This document shows positions 25,429-38,000 of a stretch of DNA of 64,000 bases, piece by piece; positions within the stretch are counted from its first letter, which is position 1; each line of letters opens with the position of its first letter. Made by a program: the position numbers and the translations under genes. The notes under the pieces were generated by a model. It saw nothing but the letters and a program-made list of their open reading frames with translations, was not told where the DNA came from and made no database searches. Source of the stretch: Microplitis mediator (Eukaryota > Arthropoda > Insecta > Hymenoptera > Braconidae); the NCBI RefSeq assembly GCF_029852145.1, contig NC_079971.1, positions 10,707,697-10,771,696 on the forward strand, written 5' to 3'.

Positions 25429-26910
25429 GGGTTGATGCGGGGGCAGCTTCGGGTTCCCAAGACATGACCAAGATTTCTTGAAACATTTATTAAAATACAT
25501 CAAAACCTAAAAATAATTTTTTTAATGAGGGGGTTTGCGAGCAGAAGTATCGTTTAATGCAAGGGTTGATGCGGGGACGGCTACCGGTTCTCGAGACATG
25601 ACCAAGATTTCTTGAAACATTTATTAAAATACATCAAAACCTAAAAATAATTTTTTTAATGAGAGGGTTTGCGAGCAGAAGTATCGTTTGATACAAGGGT
25701 TCATGCGGGGTGGCTTCCGGTTCCTGAGACATGACAAAGACTTTTTGAAATATTTTTTAAAATCCATTAAAACCCGAAAATAATTTTTTTTATTTGGGAG
25801 TTTGCGAGCAGAAGTAACGTTTGATGTAAGGGATGGTGCGAGGGCGGCTTCCGGTTTCTTAGACATTATTAAGATTTCTTGAAACATTTTTGAAAATACA
25901 TCAAAACCTAAAAATAATTTCTTGAATAAGGAGTTTGTAAGCAGAAGTATCGTTTGATATAAGGGTCGATGCGGGGCGGCTTCCGGTTCCCGAGACATAA
26001 CTAGAATTTCTTGAAATATTTATTAAAATTCATTTAAACCAGAAAATGATTTTTTCAATGGGGAAATCGCAAGCAGAAGTACCGTTTGACATAAGGATTA
26101 ATGCGGGGGCGGCTTCCAGTTCTCGATACATGACAACGACTTCTTGAAACATTTTTTAAAATTTATTAAAACCTAAAAATAATTATTTTTATGGGGAGTT
26201 TGCAAACAGAAAATTCGTTTAAGGCAAGAAATCATGCGGGGGCAGCTTCCGGTTCCCGAGACATTACTAGGATATCTTGAAACATTTTTCGAACTACATT
26301 AAAACCTAAAAATGATTTTTTTATTGGGGGGTCTACGAGCAGAAGAATTGTTTGATATGAGGGTTCATGCAGAGGCGGCTTTTGGTTCCCGAGACATGAC
26401 CAAGACTTCTTGAAACATTTTCTAAAATACATCAAAACCTAAAGATAATTTTTTTAGCGGGAAGTATGCGAACAGAAGAATCGTTTGGTATAAGGGTTCA
26501 TGCGGGGTCGGCTTTTGGTTCCCGAGACATGACCAAGATTTCTAGAAACATTTTTAAAATACATCAAAACCTAAAAATAATTTTTTTAATAGGGGGTTGG
26601 CGAGCAGAAGTATCGTTTGATATAAGGGTTGATGCGAGGGCGGCTTCCGGTTCTGGAGACATGACCAAGACTTCTTGAAACATTTTTTTAAAAACATCAA
26701 AACCTAAAAATAATTTTTTTAATGGGGAGTTTGCCAGCAGAAGTATCGTTTAATGTAAGTGTTATACGGAGGCGACTTCCGGTTCCCGAGACAGTACTAG
26801 GATTTCTTGAAACATTTTGTAAATACTTTGAAACCTCAAAATAATTTTTTTATTGGGGAGTCTGCGAACAGAAGAATTGTTTAATATAAGAGTTGATGCG
26901 AGGGCGGCTT

Positions 26911-28295
26911 CCCAGTGAACACATGACCTTATTTTGACGTCATACGTAGGTCATAGCAATGTCACGACATCTGATGTAAATTTGATGTCAATCTGACGTT
27001 CTACATGACTCTAATATGATGTAAAGCTTGTGACATCATATTGATGTAAGCATGACTCTTGTACGACGTCACAGTTATGACTTATGTATTACGTACGTTT
27101 GACATAGAATCTACATCACATTGTTATGTAGTAATAAAGTCATTATCCATATATCATAATGACGTAATTTTAAAATCATACATTTATATCAGTAGCAAAG
27201 TCACGGTTATACGTAATATGGATGTCACTCTTAAATCATATCTTTACATCAGTGACAAGTCAGTATTTTACGCAATGCTGATGTAATTTCCGAGTCATAG
27301 TTTTTTATCATCTATTTATTGAAATAAAACAATCATAGAATGAATTTTCAAATATGTGTAAATGTGTAAAAATAACAACTAAACGTCGAACATTTTTGGG
27401 GTCAAAGTAATCGACAAACTCGATAATAGATCATTCAGACGTTTTAGATTGAAAAATTAGCGTGAGCATAAAAAAATTAACTTTATTTTTTTAAATGATA
27501 TATATCGAAAATATCATTTAGGATGACAAAAAAAATGTAACGACAGTTTGAACTCTTTTGATATTATGATTCTAAACTTTAACTATCACAATTTTTCAAT
27601 CGATTAAATTTCATACGATTTTGTGGAATTATTTAATGTCTCGCAAAATTTTATATAAGATTTTTTAAATTTCACATCACAACAAAAAATTAAAAAATTT
27701 GATGAAACTTAATGAAATTTTATACAATTATCATCGAGGCCCACAAATATTGTTTCTATAACATTTCATATAAGTTCATGGAAATTTTTTAAATTTAGTA
27801 AAAATCCATCACGAAAACTTATGAACTCTGTCTTTTCCGGCATTTCACTCTAAATACATCAATTAAGCACGAGATTTGAACTCTCGTGATGTGGACCAGT
27901 GAGCAACGTTCGGGACTACCAGCCAAGAGGAGCCGTGTTCGAACCCAGCAGATGCCCAGGATTTTTTCATCATTTAACGTTATTTAATCTTGTTTCAAAA
28001 ATTCGGTATTTCTTAAAAAAATCAAAAATTCGGTATTTCATTTTTTTTTTTTTTTTTTTTTTTCAAAAATATTTTTTCCGAATTGATAATTTTGACATCA
28101 CCCATATGTCATATTGACGTCATAAAATGTCACACAGACATCACATTTACGTCATTAGTTTTACATCATAATCTTACGTAAAAAAGTGGGAAATAATGAG
28201 TCACACCTGACTCATTCGTAACTTATATCTTACGTAAATGATGACTTAGCGTAACGTCACTCTGACGTCAAATTTACGTCAATGTGTTTACTGGG
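26911..28295. mobile_element. MITE with arrays of TGACGTCA-like motifs
   Basis: Ends CCCAGTGAACACAT and its near complement ATGTGTTTACTGGG (one mismatch) interrupt a satellite unit. TT on each side fits a 2-bp duplication. The outer 380 bp on the left and 230 bp on the right are packed with TGACGTCA, TGATGTAA, TTACGTCA and TGACATCA variants every 15-30 bp. The core is AT-rich with a tRNA-arm-like patch at 27868-27965 (GTTCGAACCC) and a poly-T run. It has no coding capacity. Confidence 0.75.
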
Positions 28296-29864
28296 TTCCG
28301 GTTCTCAAGACATAACCAAGACTTCTTAAAACATTTTTTAAAATACATCAAAACCTAAAAATAATTTTTTTAATAGGGAATTTTCGAGCAGAAGTATCGT
28401 TCGATGTAAGGGATGCTGCGAGGGTGGCTTTTGGTTCCCGAGACATTATTAAGATTTTTTGAAATATTTTTTGAAATCCATTGAAACTAAAAAGATTTTT
28501 TTAAAGGGGAGTTTGCAAGTGGAAGATCCGTTTAATATAAGTGTTATGCGGAAGCGGCTTCTGGTTTCCGAGACATGACCAAGATTTCTTGAAACATTTT
28601 TTAAAATACATCAAAACCTGAAAACAATTGTTTTAATAAGGGGTTGGCGAGCAGAAGTATCGTTTGATATAAGGATTGATGCGAGGGCGGCTTCCGGTTC
28701 CTGAGACATGGCCAAGATTTCTTGAAACATTTTTAAAAATACATCAAAACCTGAAAATAATTGTTTTAATAAGGGGTTGGCGAGCAGAAATATCGTTTGA
28801 TAAAAGGTTTGATGCGAGGGCGGCTTCCGTTTCCTGAGACATGACCAAGATTTCTTGAAACATTTTTAAAAATACATCAAAACCTGAAAATAATTGTTTT
28901 AATAAGGGGTTGGCGAGCAGAAATATCGTTTGATAAAAGGTTTGATGCGAGGGCGGCTTCCGTTTCCTGAGACATGACCAAGATTTCTTGAAACATTTTT
29001 AAAAATACATCAAAACCTGAAAATAATTGTTTTAATAAGGGGTTGGCGAGCAGAAGTATCGTTTGATATAAGGATTGATGCGAGGGCGGCTTCCGGTTCC
29101 TGAGACATGACCAAGATTTCTTTGAAACTATTTTTAAAAATACATCAAAACCTAAAGATAATGAGCGGGGACTTTGCGAACAGAAGAATCATTTGATATA
29201 AGGGTTCATGCGGGGGCGGCTTTTGGTTCCCGAGACATGACCAAGGCTTCTTGAAACATTTTTAAAATACATCAAAACCTAAAAATGATTTTTCCAACAG
29301 AGAGTTTGCAATTAGAAGTATCGTTTGATGTAAGGATTGATGCGGGGGTGGCTTCCCGCTCTCGAAACATGACCAAGACTTCTTGAAACATTTTTTCAAA
29401 TACATCAAAACCTAAAAATAATTTTTTTTATTGGGGAGTTTGCGAGCGAAAGTATTGTTAAATATGAGGGTTTATGCAGGGATAACTTTCGATTCCTGAG
29501 ACATGACCAAGATTTCTTGGAATCTGTTTTGAAATCCATTAAAACCTAAAGATGATTTTGTAAGCGGGGAGTTTGTGAACAGAAGAATCATTTGATATAA
29601 GGGTTGATGCAGGGGACGACTTTCGATTCCTGAGACATGACCAAGATTTCTTGAAATATGTTTTGAAATTCATTAAAACCTAAAGATAATTTTTTGAGCG
29701 GGGAGTTTGCGAACAGAAGTATCGTTTGATGTAAGGGTTGGTGCGGGGGCTGCTTGCGATTCCCGAGACATTATTGAGATTTCTTGAAACATTTTTCAAA
29801 ATACATCCAAATCTAAAAATAATTCTTCAAATAGGGAGTTTGCGAGCAGAAGTATCGTTTGATG
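28296..29864. repeat. 133-bp satellite array, block 2
   Basis: Continuation of the same array. Units near 28600-29130 are almost identical to each other, a sign of recent local amplification. It ends GATG, the target duplication of the next element. Confidence 0.9.
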
Positions 29865-30091
29865 TGTTATGTCCAAATAAATTTTTTTTTTTTGAATAAT
29901 TGTTTAAAATAATTACTTCTGAGCTCCTCTTTGAAAAGCACGCGAAAACGAAGCGTCAGCTTTTTTACCTTTTTATGCGGTAAAGAATAGTGGGAAGACA
30001 CCTTCAATAAGTTTAACGAATAAATAATAAACTGTCGTCACTTTCCACCAATGACAATGATTAGAAATTTTTCATCAAATTACCAACCAAA

Positions 30092-30125
30092 GCTTATAAA
30101 AAGCCTGAGCACCCATAGCTCAGGG
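30092..30125 (+). promoter_or_regulatory. LTR TATA box and adjoining hairpin
   Basis: CTTATAAAAAG is followed at once by CCTGAGC-ACCCATA-GCTCAGG, a perfect 7-bp stem with a 7-nt loop. The stem is intact in the 3' LTR, where only the loop changes. Transcription should start near the end of the hairpin. Confidence 0.55.
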
Positions 30126-30182
30126 CTAGTCGGTTCTTAAAACTAACGGTCCGCGAATATTCGAACTTCGAAATTTCGTGTA

Positions 30183-30495
30183 CTCTTATTGCAGGAATCC
30201 GCCCTAGGCGTTGAAAAGTCAATAAGAGGATTTTAAATATTTTCAACATAAACCTTATTGCAGGAATCCGTTTCGGCGTTGAATAATCAATAAGGCATTT
30301 CTTACTTTATCTAGACTAATTTTTATTGCAGGAATCCGCTACGGCGTCGAATAGTCAATAAGAAATAGTCAAAGATCGTGAATTTATTACTAACCTTACT
30401 GCAGGAATCCGCCCTAGGCGTAGAATAATCAGTAAGGCATTCAAAACTAAAATCTTTTGTATCCAATTATTGCGGCGTTGAATAATCAGTAATTG
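30183..30495 (+). repeat. Five tandem stem-loops in the LTR
   Basis: Units begin at 30183, 30253, 30320, 30394 and 30464, about 70 bp apart. Each has an outer stem of 8-9 bp: CTCTTATTG/CAATAAGAG, CCTTATTG/CAATAAGG, TTTTTATTG/CAATAAGAA, CCTTACTG/CAGTAAGG, CAATTATTG/CAGTAATTG. The four larger loops share GCAGGAATCCG and an inner hairpin (CGCC-CTA-GGCG or CCG-NNN-CGG). The same array is at 45319-45631 in the other LTR. Confidence 0.75.
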
Positions 30496-31282
30496 AATGC
30501 AAATTATCATTAAAAATCCTCAAATATTGATCAAAAATTCGATCTAACGCGACCGTAGTAAACGTGCGTCTATTACAATATTTGTCGGATTTTAAAAACC
30601 ATCCGGTACGATCGAACCAGTGACGCAAATTACGTGAATTTGCGATTCCATCTCGTGCCGAGTTAATTTGCGCATAAAACCACTTTTCAGGTGTGTAAAA
30701 GGACGCATTAAATATAAATTAAAATCTTAATAAAATATTTGTCAAGGATAAATAATCCTATAATATAAAGTAAACATAAAATTGTGAAAACAAGAGTGAA
30801 TAAGTGACGTTTAGTTGAAACCGTTGTAATTTGAAACATCAAAATAAAGACAAAGTTCATCACTCTAACCTTGCGGTTTTCATTCGAGAGTAGTACATAA
30901 GGTCTTATCCTATAACCCAGCCGCGCCTACTCAACCCAAATCCGAGGAGGAAGGTCAAGCGAGCTGCAACGTTCTGGAGGGGTAAAATCTGCCGTACTAG
31001 AAGAAGTTACATCGAAAGATAGGTGAAGAACTAATTTTTCTATTCATTATAAAATACTTTTGGCTTAAACAAGAGCACCAGTCTCTTCGAAGACGTTTGG
31101 GTTCTTAATTTTCGAAAAGATCCACTATAAATAATAAATTATCGGAAGATAATTTCTTCCTCGTATTCTTTATTGTTGTCCGCACCCTCCAACCCGCTTG
31201 TCCAAAATTACTATCGCTACCAAAGGGAGAAATCCCGGATAAATAATTAAAAATTAAGCGGCGGACATAACATAAAGAACAC

Positions 31283-31298
31283 TGGTGGCAGCGGTGGG
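31283..31298 (+). other. Putative primer binding site
   Basis: TGGTGGCAGCGGTGGG begins 10 bases after the 5' LTR. It starts with TGG as expected for the complement of a tRNA CCA end. The tRNA was not identified. Confidence 0.5.
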
Positions 31299-31799
31299 AT
31301 TTTCGAAGTTAAAAATCCTTCTTTTTGAGCCACAGGTATCATTTTTCTACCAATTTTGAGACTAAAGGTAGATTTGTGGTAATTTTCCTATTTTCAAAAT
31401 TCTAAAAATTTCAAAATTATATTTTTGTGGCATTCTTGGAAGTGCCACACCCTGTCTTCGTGGACTTGCCACACCTTAACGGTTAGCAACTCCACGTATC
31501 GCGAACTCAGCGTTTTCTGTCCCTCAATCGAGTCGCGAAACACCTGAGTTCACAGTCCGCGACTTCGGGATCAAACCGCAGAGTCAGCGAAAAGTCAAAC
31601 ATTGACTTCATTGTCCCAGCTTTGAGCTGTTGAAACTCTCTTTCTGACTAAGTCAGCAATTTACATTCCGAGTTTAGCGACCCATTAAATTGTCACTTCA
31701 CCATCACCTTAGGGTGTGGTCACCACCATTACTCGTAGTAGACAACACCGGAGGCGAAGAAATCTAACGTCTCCCCCAGCTCACGGCTTACAAGCAGAA

Positions 31800-32960
31800 A
31801 TGCCCGATAATGAGAGACCCCTCATCCGGCTGGATGCTACTTTGCACGATGCAAACACCCCACCAACCCAGTACGATATGGCCAAGGATCTCTATCGAGA
31901 GCTACCTAAATTTAACGGTGAAGGCCCAACTTGCGAACAAGATTTCAGAGAATTTGACGCAATCGTACGAAGCTGGTTACCATGCATCCTCCCAGACCAC
32001 CATAACATGTTCGTTGCAAAAATCGCAAAGAGAATTTTGGATCGTGCTAAGAGTATCATTGAATATACTCCAATTCACAGCGTTGAAGAACTTCTCGACG
32101 CTCTGGGCGAAAGGTTTCGTCACGGCGATCCTGCTCTTATCTGGCACAAACGTCTAGCCGCAGCGTCCCCGAAGGACGGGGAAACCATCGAAGACTTTTA
32201 TTTCAGGTTACGCAGGATGATCAAAGGCCTGGAAGCTGCACTACCAGCCGAAAATCGAGATGCCATCATGTCGCAGCAAGAAAAGGTTGCATTTGACCTC
32301 CTTTATTCTGCTTTGCCTGACCTTCCAAAATGTCTTGCGCGTCTAAAAAACCCCGGAACGCTGGAAGAGCTTTACAAGGCGATTAAAGAAGAGCGAACTC
32401 GCGAATGTTTGCTGCCTGCTCGGAAACGCGATTCTAACGAATTTTCGCGTCATCCTCATAAAGACCGTCGAGACTATGACCGAGACTATAACAGACGCTA
32501 CTCGAGAGACGATTATCAGAGACCTCGTCGAGATTATGACGAATACGACGACCGTAGAGAGACTAGAGGACGAACATTTAGTTACTCTAAAAATAACCAC
32601 AGACGAAGTAAATATGACACAGACGATGAAGACAGTGTAGACTCTGACGCCAGTGCAGAGTCCGCAGACTACTTAACTTACGCTTACACCTCAAGTAAAG
32701 GGGGACGTAGTCAGTACCGTGACGATGATTCGACTTCACGAACGTATAAGAAAAGCCCGTCACGTTCTCGTACAGAAGAGCAGTTTCCAGCCAGACAAAA
32801 GACTGTGACGTTTGATCCTGCTGACATAGACACTGAAAAACTGGAGCATCTGAAATTAAACGCTCCATGTTGCGACTGTCCGTTCTGCCCTCACCACGAC
32901 TCGAATAAATCCGCCCCAAGGAAAAACAACGACGATCATTTAAACTTGATGGGCGCTTGA
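31800..32960 (+). CDS. gag: Gag of errantivirus-like element
   Basis: The first ATG in the frame is at 31800 (MPDNERPLIRLD), giving 386 residues; the frame is open further upstream only with a GTG. The capsid-like part contains LYRELPKFNGEGPTCEQDFREF and the gypsy Gag hallmark EELLDALGERF with EDFYFRLRRMIKGL. It is followed by a long Arg/Asp/Tyr-rich RNA-binding tail (residues about 215-350) and a CCDCPFCPHH end. There is no classical zinc knuckle, as in errantivirus Gags. It overlaps the protease frame and holds the frameshift signal at its end. The frame has no lesion. Confidence 0.85.
   Translation: MPDNERPLIRLDATLHDANTPPTQYDMAKDLYRELPKFNGEGPTCEQDFREFDAIVRSWLPCILPDHHNMFVAKIAKRILDRAKSIIEYTPIHSVEELLDALGERFRHGDPALIWHKRLAAASPKDGETIEDFYFRLRRMIKGLEAALPAENRDAIMSQQEKVAFDLLYSALPDLPKCLARLKNPGTLEELYKAIKEERTRECLLPARKRDSNEFSRHPHKDRRDYDRDYNRRYSRDDYQRPRRDYDEYDDRRETRGRTFSYSKNNHRRSKYDTDDEDSVDSDASAESADYLTYAYTSSKGGRSQYRDDDSTSRTYKKSPSRSRTEEQFPARQKTVTFDPADIDTEKLEHLKLNAPCCDCPFCPHHDSNKSAPRKNNDDHLNLMGA
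32939..32945 (+). promoter_or_regulatory. -1 ribosomal frameshift site TTTAAAC
   Basis: In the Gag frame the codons are TTA AAC preceded by T, so the heptamer has the canonical X XXY YYZ phase, 15 bases before the gag stop. The protease frame is -1 relative to gag. A downstream stem (CGAGGC...GCCTCG, from about 32964) could stimulate slipping. Confidence 0.7.
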
Positions 32961-33490
32961 CAGGCCGAGGCGACTGCGAGTATGCCCCGCGAGCCTCGCC
33001 GATCCATGAGTGTCCAGCAGAGACCTCAGACCGCGAAGGAATTCAAAATCCTTCAACGCCCGAAGCCCTCGCACTAGTAATCGGTAAAGGTCCGAGAGTC
33101 TGGATGAAATCTCCAGACCTCTTCCAGGGTGGTTGCGAAGTTTTATTGGATACAGGTTCTGACCTGAACCTCCTTTGTATCGACGGTCTGGGGGATGATA
33201 CCATCTTTTACCCCGAAAACGGAGGTAAGTTCGGCGGCATAGCGACCAGCAGTATGCCAATCATCAGAACTGTGACGCTCAACGTCTTTGAAGTAGATGT
33301 TTGTTTCCAGGTTGTACCTAGATCACCTGGAGGTTACCCGGGTATCCTTGGAAACGAATTTTTTATCAAAGAACGAGCTGGCATTTCCTTTTATTGGAAT
33401 ACGTTGGTCCTCAAAAATCGACCTACCCGTCCTATCCCTTTTACGATGGAAGACGACCTTGACGGAGGGTATATCCTGTCCAGTGGATGA
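32946..33490 (+). CDS. pro: Retroviral-type aspartic protease (Pro), pol truncated
   Basis: This frame is -1 to gag and is entered by slipping at 32939-32945. It contains the catalytic VLLDTGSDLNLL and the C-terminal ILGNEFF flap-end motif, typical of gypsy/errantivirus proteases that cleave Gag-Pol. It ends at TGA 33488-33490. The RT, RNase H and integrase expected downstream are absent. Within about 60 bp the sequence turns into AT-rich DNA that leads to the hAT element. Confidence 0.8.
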
Positions 33491-33544
33491 TTCTTATTGA
33501 CTCGATTTCTCCGGAGCGAAATTTACTCGGACAAAAGTTTTGTT

Positions 33545-35038
33545 TATATTATTTAAAAAAAAAAAAACATTATTTTTAATCAAAAATAAGTATAAATAAT
33601 TTATTTTATCAAAAATAAGAAAAATAGTTGTTATCATAATACGAAATCAACAGACATCTGACGATTTTTCAGACTTTTATGAAAATTGAATTATTTCCTG
33701 ATTAAAGAAAATGATTTACTTAAAGATGAATGTGTTTTTACAGAGTATTAAAATTGAGATGTTTTGAATCATTTTTTTCAATCAGGGTTGTGAACAAAAT
33801 TTAGTTAAAGAATCCCACATGCAAACATTAAAAAAATTTTAAGTGCGAATTTCTTAAATGATATTTAGTGTCATAATTAAATTATTATAAAACTATCAAT
33901 AGTTGTTAGATCTCTATCGATTTCAGTATCATTTGTTATTCATTAAAAATTACTTATTAATTTAAAAAATTAACGTAACCTTTTTCTTTATAGTTTTACA
34001 TTTTATTTATTCATGTTATATGAATTTCACAATTTATAAATTGTCTCACATCTTCTATATTCACACTTAAATAATGACAAGTTGATCCACTATTTATTAT
34101 TGATTATTAGTATTATTTTTATTTATGTCTCATATATTATGTTTTATTTGTATATTATTCGTTAAGAAATACAAATTATTTTCCTGTTTAGTAAATAAAT
34201 ACTTTAGCCGTCAAATTAGTTAGATGTGGCTATTTGTAATTGAATGATTATAATTAATTAAGTGCTTCAATTCATTGACACTATTTGAAAATCATTTATA
34301 AAAAGCGCTAAAATATTTCAACTAAAACCTTTTGAAAAAGTATAAGTATTCTGTTTTGATTAATTAATGGAAGTTTTTTATAACCTAATATCTACAAATT
34401 TTTATCTTAGAAAAATATTTATTGATATTGATTTTCTTATTTGTATTCCTTCTTAACCATAAAAAATCATAATATGCTCATATAGAATTTCAAATATGAC
34501 TGAGCAAGCCACTTCTCCCTCCACAAGCTAGTTTAAGATTAAGTTTCTAAAAGTCACGCATGGTGGCGTAGTGTGTAATACTCTGATACAACTATGTAGA
34601 GTTTTTTATTATATAATAATCACACTATACACATTATTCTTTTGTATCGTTCTCACTCTTTCAGTGCAATAAGTGTTGACATTCAAAATAAATGTTTTGA
34701 AGAAAGACATCTTGTTATATTTTGTGAAAATCAAATTGAAACGTATAAGATTGGTGTTGTATACTGAATTAGTGTAATCTAGACGTGATTGACTACTAGA
34801 CGGTACAATTATAACCTTTTTGTGGCTTTAATTATATAAATTTTAAAGCTTGCGGAGATTTTGGAAGCTAAGTTTAACTTAAAATACATTATTTGAATAA
34901 AATATTCTATGTTTTGAGTTTTATTTTGTTATATATTATTCTCCATCAACATGTAAGTGTAATAATTATAATTAAGTCGTTGAAAATGTGCTGCTCCATA
35001 TTGATATTAAAATTTTCTTTCTTTTTATTTATTTTTAG
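33545..35038. other. AT-rich stretch before the hAT exons
   Basis: No coding capacity is seen. It probably includes the left arm of the hAT element, but I could not find its terminal repeat. It replaces the retroelement polymerase. Confidence 0.45.
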
Positions 35039-38000
35039 GTCTGTAGAAAATTCACTTCGTAAAAAAAAGTGTAAGCTACAGTTGTCATCAACTTTTAATA
35101 AAACAAAAAACAATATTCTTATATTGCAAGAATCAAGTAAAGATGAAGGTAACGACTTACAGTTAGCTCGAGAACTAAGTGGATTATCTATGCACTCAGA
35201 TAATGAAGATGGTGTTAGAAGAGATGTCTCTCGTAATATTTGTGACAACAGTTTTGAAGAGAATAACACCGAAAAAAATTCAAATGATATTAGTGACGAT
35301 GATGATGATATTGACGATGATAACGATGATGATAATGATGATAATAACAGTGGTAGTAGTCAAAATCATGATCTCAGCAATACGGACGGTAATGATGCCA
35401 ATGATAATACTATGAGTGAACAAGAAAAATTTTTGAATGCTATAAAAAACTCAGATTGCCTCGATGGAAAATTTTTTAAAGTTGATATGGAATTGAGTTC
35501 GCTTAATTCAGTTCATGCCCTATGCAATTTCTACGATCCACCAAAGAAATTTAAAGGATCAATGCAAGTAACATCAAATTTCATAAAGCATCTTAAGGTA
35601 AACGATTTTTAGTTGAATAAAAGTAATTTTGTTTTGAAAAATTCAATCGGTAATACATTAACAAAAGAAAAAAAAAAAATTAAAAGTTTCATGCTACAGT
35701 TAAATTAAAAATAAATTTCTATTGTTGTTTAAACTTTTCAAGTTTCATAGTTATCCTGAAGTATCTCATTTATGCTTGGAAAATTTCGACTGTTTGTTCA
35801 AATATTTTAAATTTTACAAATCAACTATTTGTATTTGTTTGATTATAGACAAAACATTCTAAGTCTCATGAAGAATATCAGAAATATGCTGACATGAAAC
35901 GCAAAGGGTTAAAAGTTATCATTGATAAAAAACGTTGGAAATGTAAATTTAATCAAGATCTCTATGAAAAAATATCACAAATGTTGTATTAAAGTTTATG
36001 CTTCCTTTTCGTATTGTTGAAGATCCGACTTTTCGTAAAATTTTTGATGGTAAGTTAAACTTGACTTTGTGATTTGGTCTAATGTTGAACTAAATAATAA
36101 AAGACTTTAAAAATTTTACAATCGTCACAAAATCACAGACTGTTATAATATATTTTCCAATTTGTAAGTTTATTCATTAGTATACAAATGCTGATTTTAA
36201 TAGAATTTAGTTACTAAAAATATTTGTTCTAAGTTCACGTTACTATAATATCTTACATCAGTTTTTCAACTAATCATGATTTGTAATTCATCTGACGTTT
36301 TTATTAATTAATTTTTGTGAAATTCTTATTTCATTAAAAACAACAAAGAGATAAAATTGATATACATAATAAATCTCGAGCTTCAATTAAAAGTAAACAA
36401 TTGAAAATTTTTCATAGTTTTCTTTATTTCTGATATATTTTTGACTAGCACTTGGTAATTATTTATTAATAGACTGTTTAAAAATAAAAGATTATAATAT
36501 ATTAAATTTTTAGTATTCAGTAGTGGTATGATTAAAGTATTACTTTTATGAGTTTATATATCATAAACAATTTTCCAGATTTTGAGTTTACAAAAGGTAC
36601 AAATCAGCTGAAGCATTTAACACGCTTTACTTTAGCGAAGAAAGTCAACCAACGTTATAAGGAACTGATGGCAGAAGTTCGCAATAAATTACTATTATTA
36701 ATTACTGATGGTGGCTATGTTTGTACGACAGCCGATATGTGGTCAAGTAATCAACGTCGTTACTTAGGTGTCACGGTCAGCTGGGTAAATATGTTTTTTC
36801 AATTCAACCTCTACAGTATTATAGGCATTTTTTTTAAATATTTGACTAAAAAAAGTCCACTATGAAAAAAACAAATTATACAAATATATAATTGTGTTCA
36901 ATACTGGTTATATTAGTTGTGATACATCTTATTTATAAAAATATTACTTTTTTTAAGATTGAACCGAAAACTTACACCAGAAAGTCTGCAGCTATTGCTT
37001 GCCGTCGATTTCCGGGGACTCATTCGTTCGATGCTATAGCAAAACTACTATCCGGAATTCATGAATCATTTGGATTATCAGTTGATTAAATCCAAGCTAC
37101 TGTTACTGATAATGCATCAAATTTTTCCAAAGCATTTAAAGAATTTGGTGTTGGTTCTTATGACGATACTTCATTAGGTAAGTTAATCGAAATATTTTTT
37201 ATTTTAAAAAAAAAAAAATCAAATTTTTTTCTTTAATAGATGTAAGTGAAAAAAATGATGGAAATGCTGACGAGGACGATGATATTGGTATTAATGAAAT
37301 TGATAAGAGTGACCCGGATGAAATTGTAAAAAGTGACGATACATTTGGCAGTTATTGTAAACATAAGTTACCTCGACATGTCAAATGTGCGAGCCATACT
37401 TTAAACCTTATTGCTTCTGAAGATGTGACAAAGGCTATCAATAATGATAAACGTTTGAAAAGACAACATAAAAACGTCATGGATAAATGTTCGAGTTTGT
37501 GGAAGTTGCTTCGATCTCCAAAAATACATGAACGCTTGAAGTCCACTTTAGGAATTTCTTTACGGCGTCCGGTATTTACCAGATGGAATTCTACCTATGA
37601 TTGTTTAAAACAAGTCATAAGTATGAAAGATAAGTTGATTAATGAAGATTTTGGTGAACTAAAAGAGCCATTGTGTAAGGTAGATTTCGAGTATTTAGAG
37701 GAATTTCTCATGTGTTCAACCCCACTAGCTTTAGCAATTGACAAATTGCAAGCAGACCAATGTTATTACGGATGTCTTTTGCCACAATTAGTATCAGTCC
37801 AAAATGACATGAATGACTTATTACTCGGTGAAAAACTCAGGTTCTGTCATACTATAGTTGTAACTACAATTAAGTCTATTGAGCGAAGATTTCAAAATCA
37901 GTTTGACTTTTCCTTAGCTGATAATCAAGCTCTTATTGCAGCTATCTCTCACCCACTGTTTAATGGTCAATGGCTAGCATCTTTTCCTCCGGATGTTCAG

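Larger units (their letters stand above)
25053..26910. repeat. 133-bp satellite array, block 1
   Basis: Diverged tandem units of about 133 bp with recurring landmarks: GAGACATGACCAAGA, TTCTTGAAACATTTT, ATACATCAAAACCTAAAAATAA, GCGAGCAGAAGTATCGTTTGATATAAG and TTGATGCGGGGGCGGCTTCCGG. A tRNA-like unit interrupts at 25156-25428. Weak frames on either strand through the units are shadows of the repeat. Confidence 0.9.
29865..31272 (+). repeat. 5' LTR of the 16.5 kb element
   Basis: 1408 bp, TGTTATGTCC to GGACATAACA, a perfect 10-bp terminal inverted repeat. It contains a TATA box, a hairpin, the five stem-loop array and several AATAAA signals. Confidence 0.95.

Noticed and set aside
25624..26678. 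Several ORFs of 60-125 codons in the satellite array, both strands
   Set aside because: They repeat with the 133-bp unit, are broken at random and carry no domain; the same frames recur in blocks 2 and 3.
27868..27965. tRNA gene or SINE head inside the MITE
   Set aside because: There is a box B-like GTTCGAACCC but no convincing box A or cloverleaf; left as a tRNA-arm-like patch.
30183..30495. CRISPR-like array
   Set aside because: Five spaced repeats resemble one at first, but the units are diverged hairpins in a eukaryotic LTR, the spacers are partly similar, and there are no cas genes.
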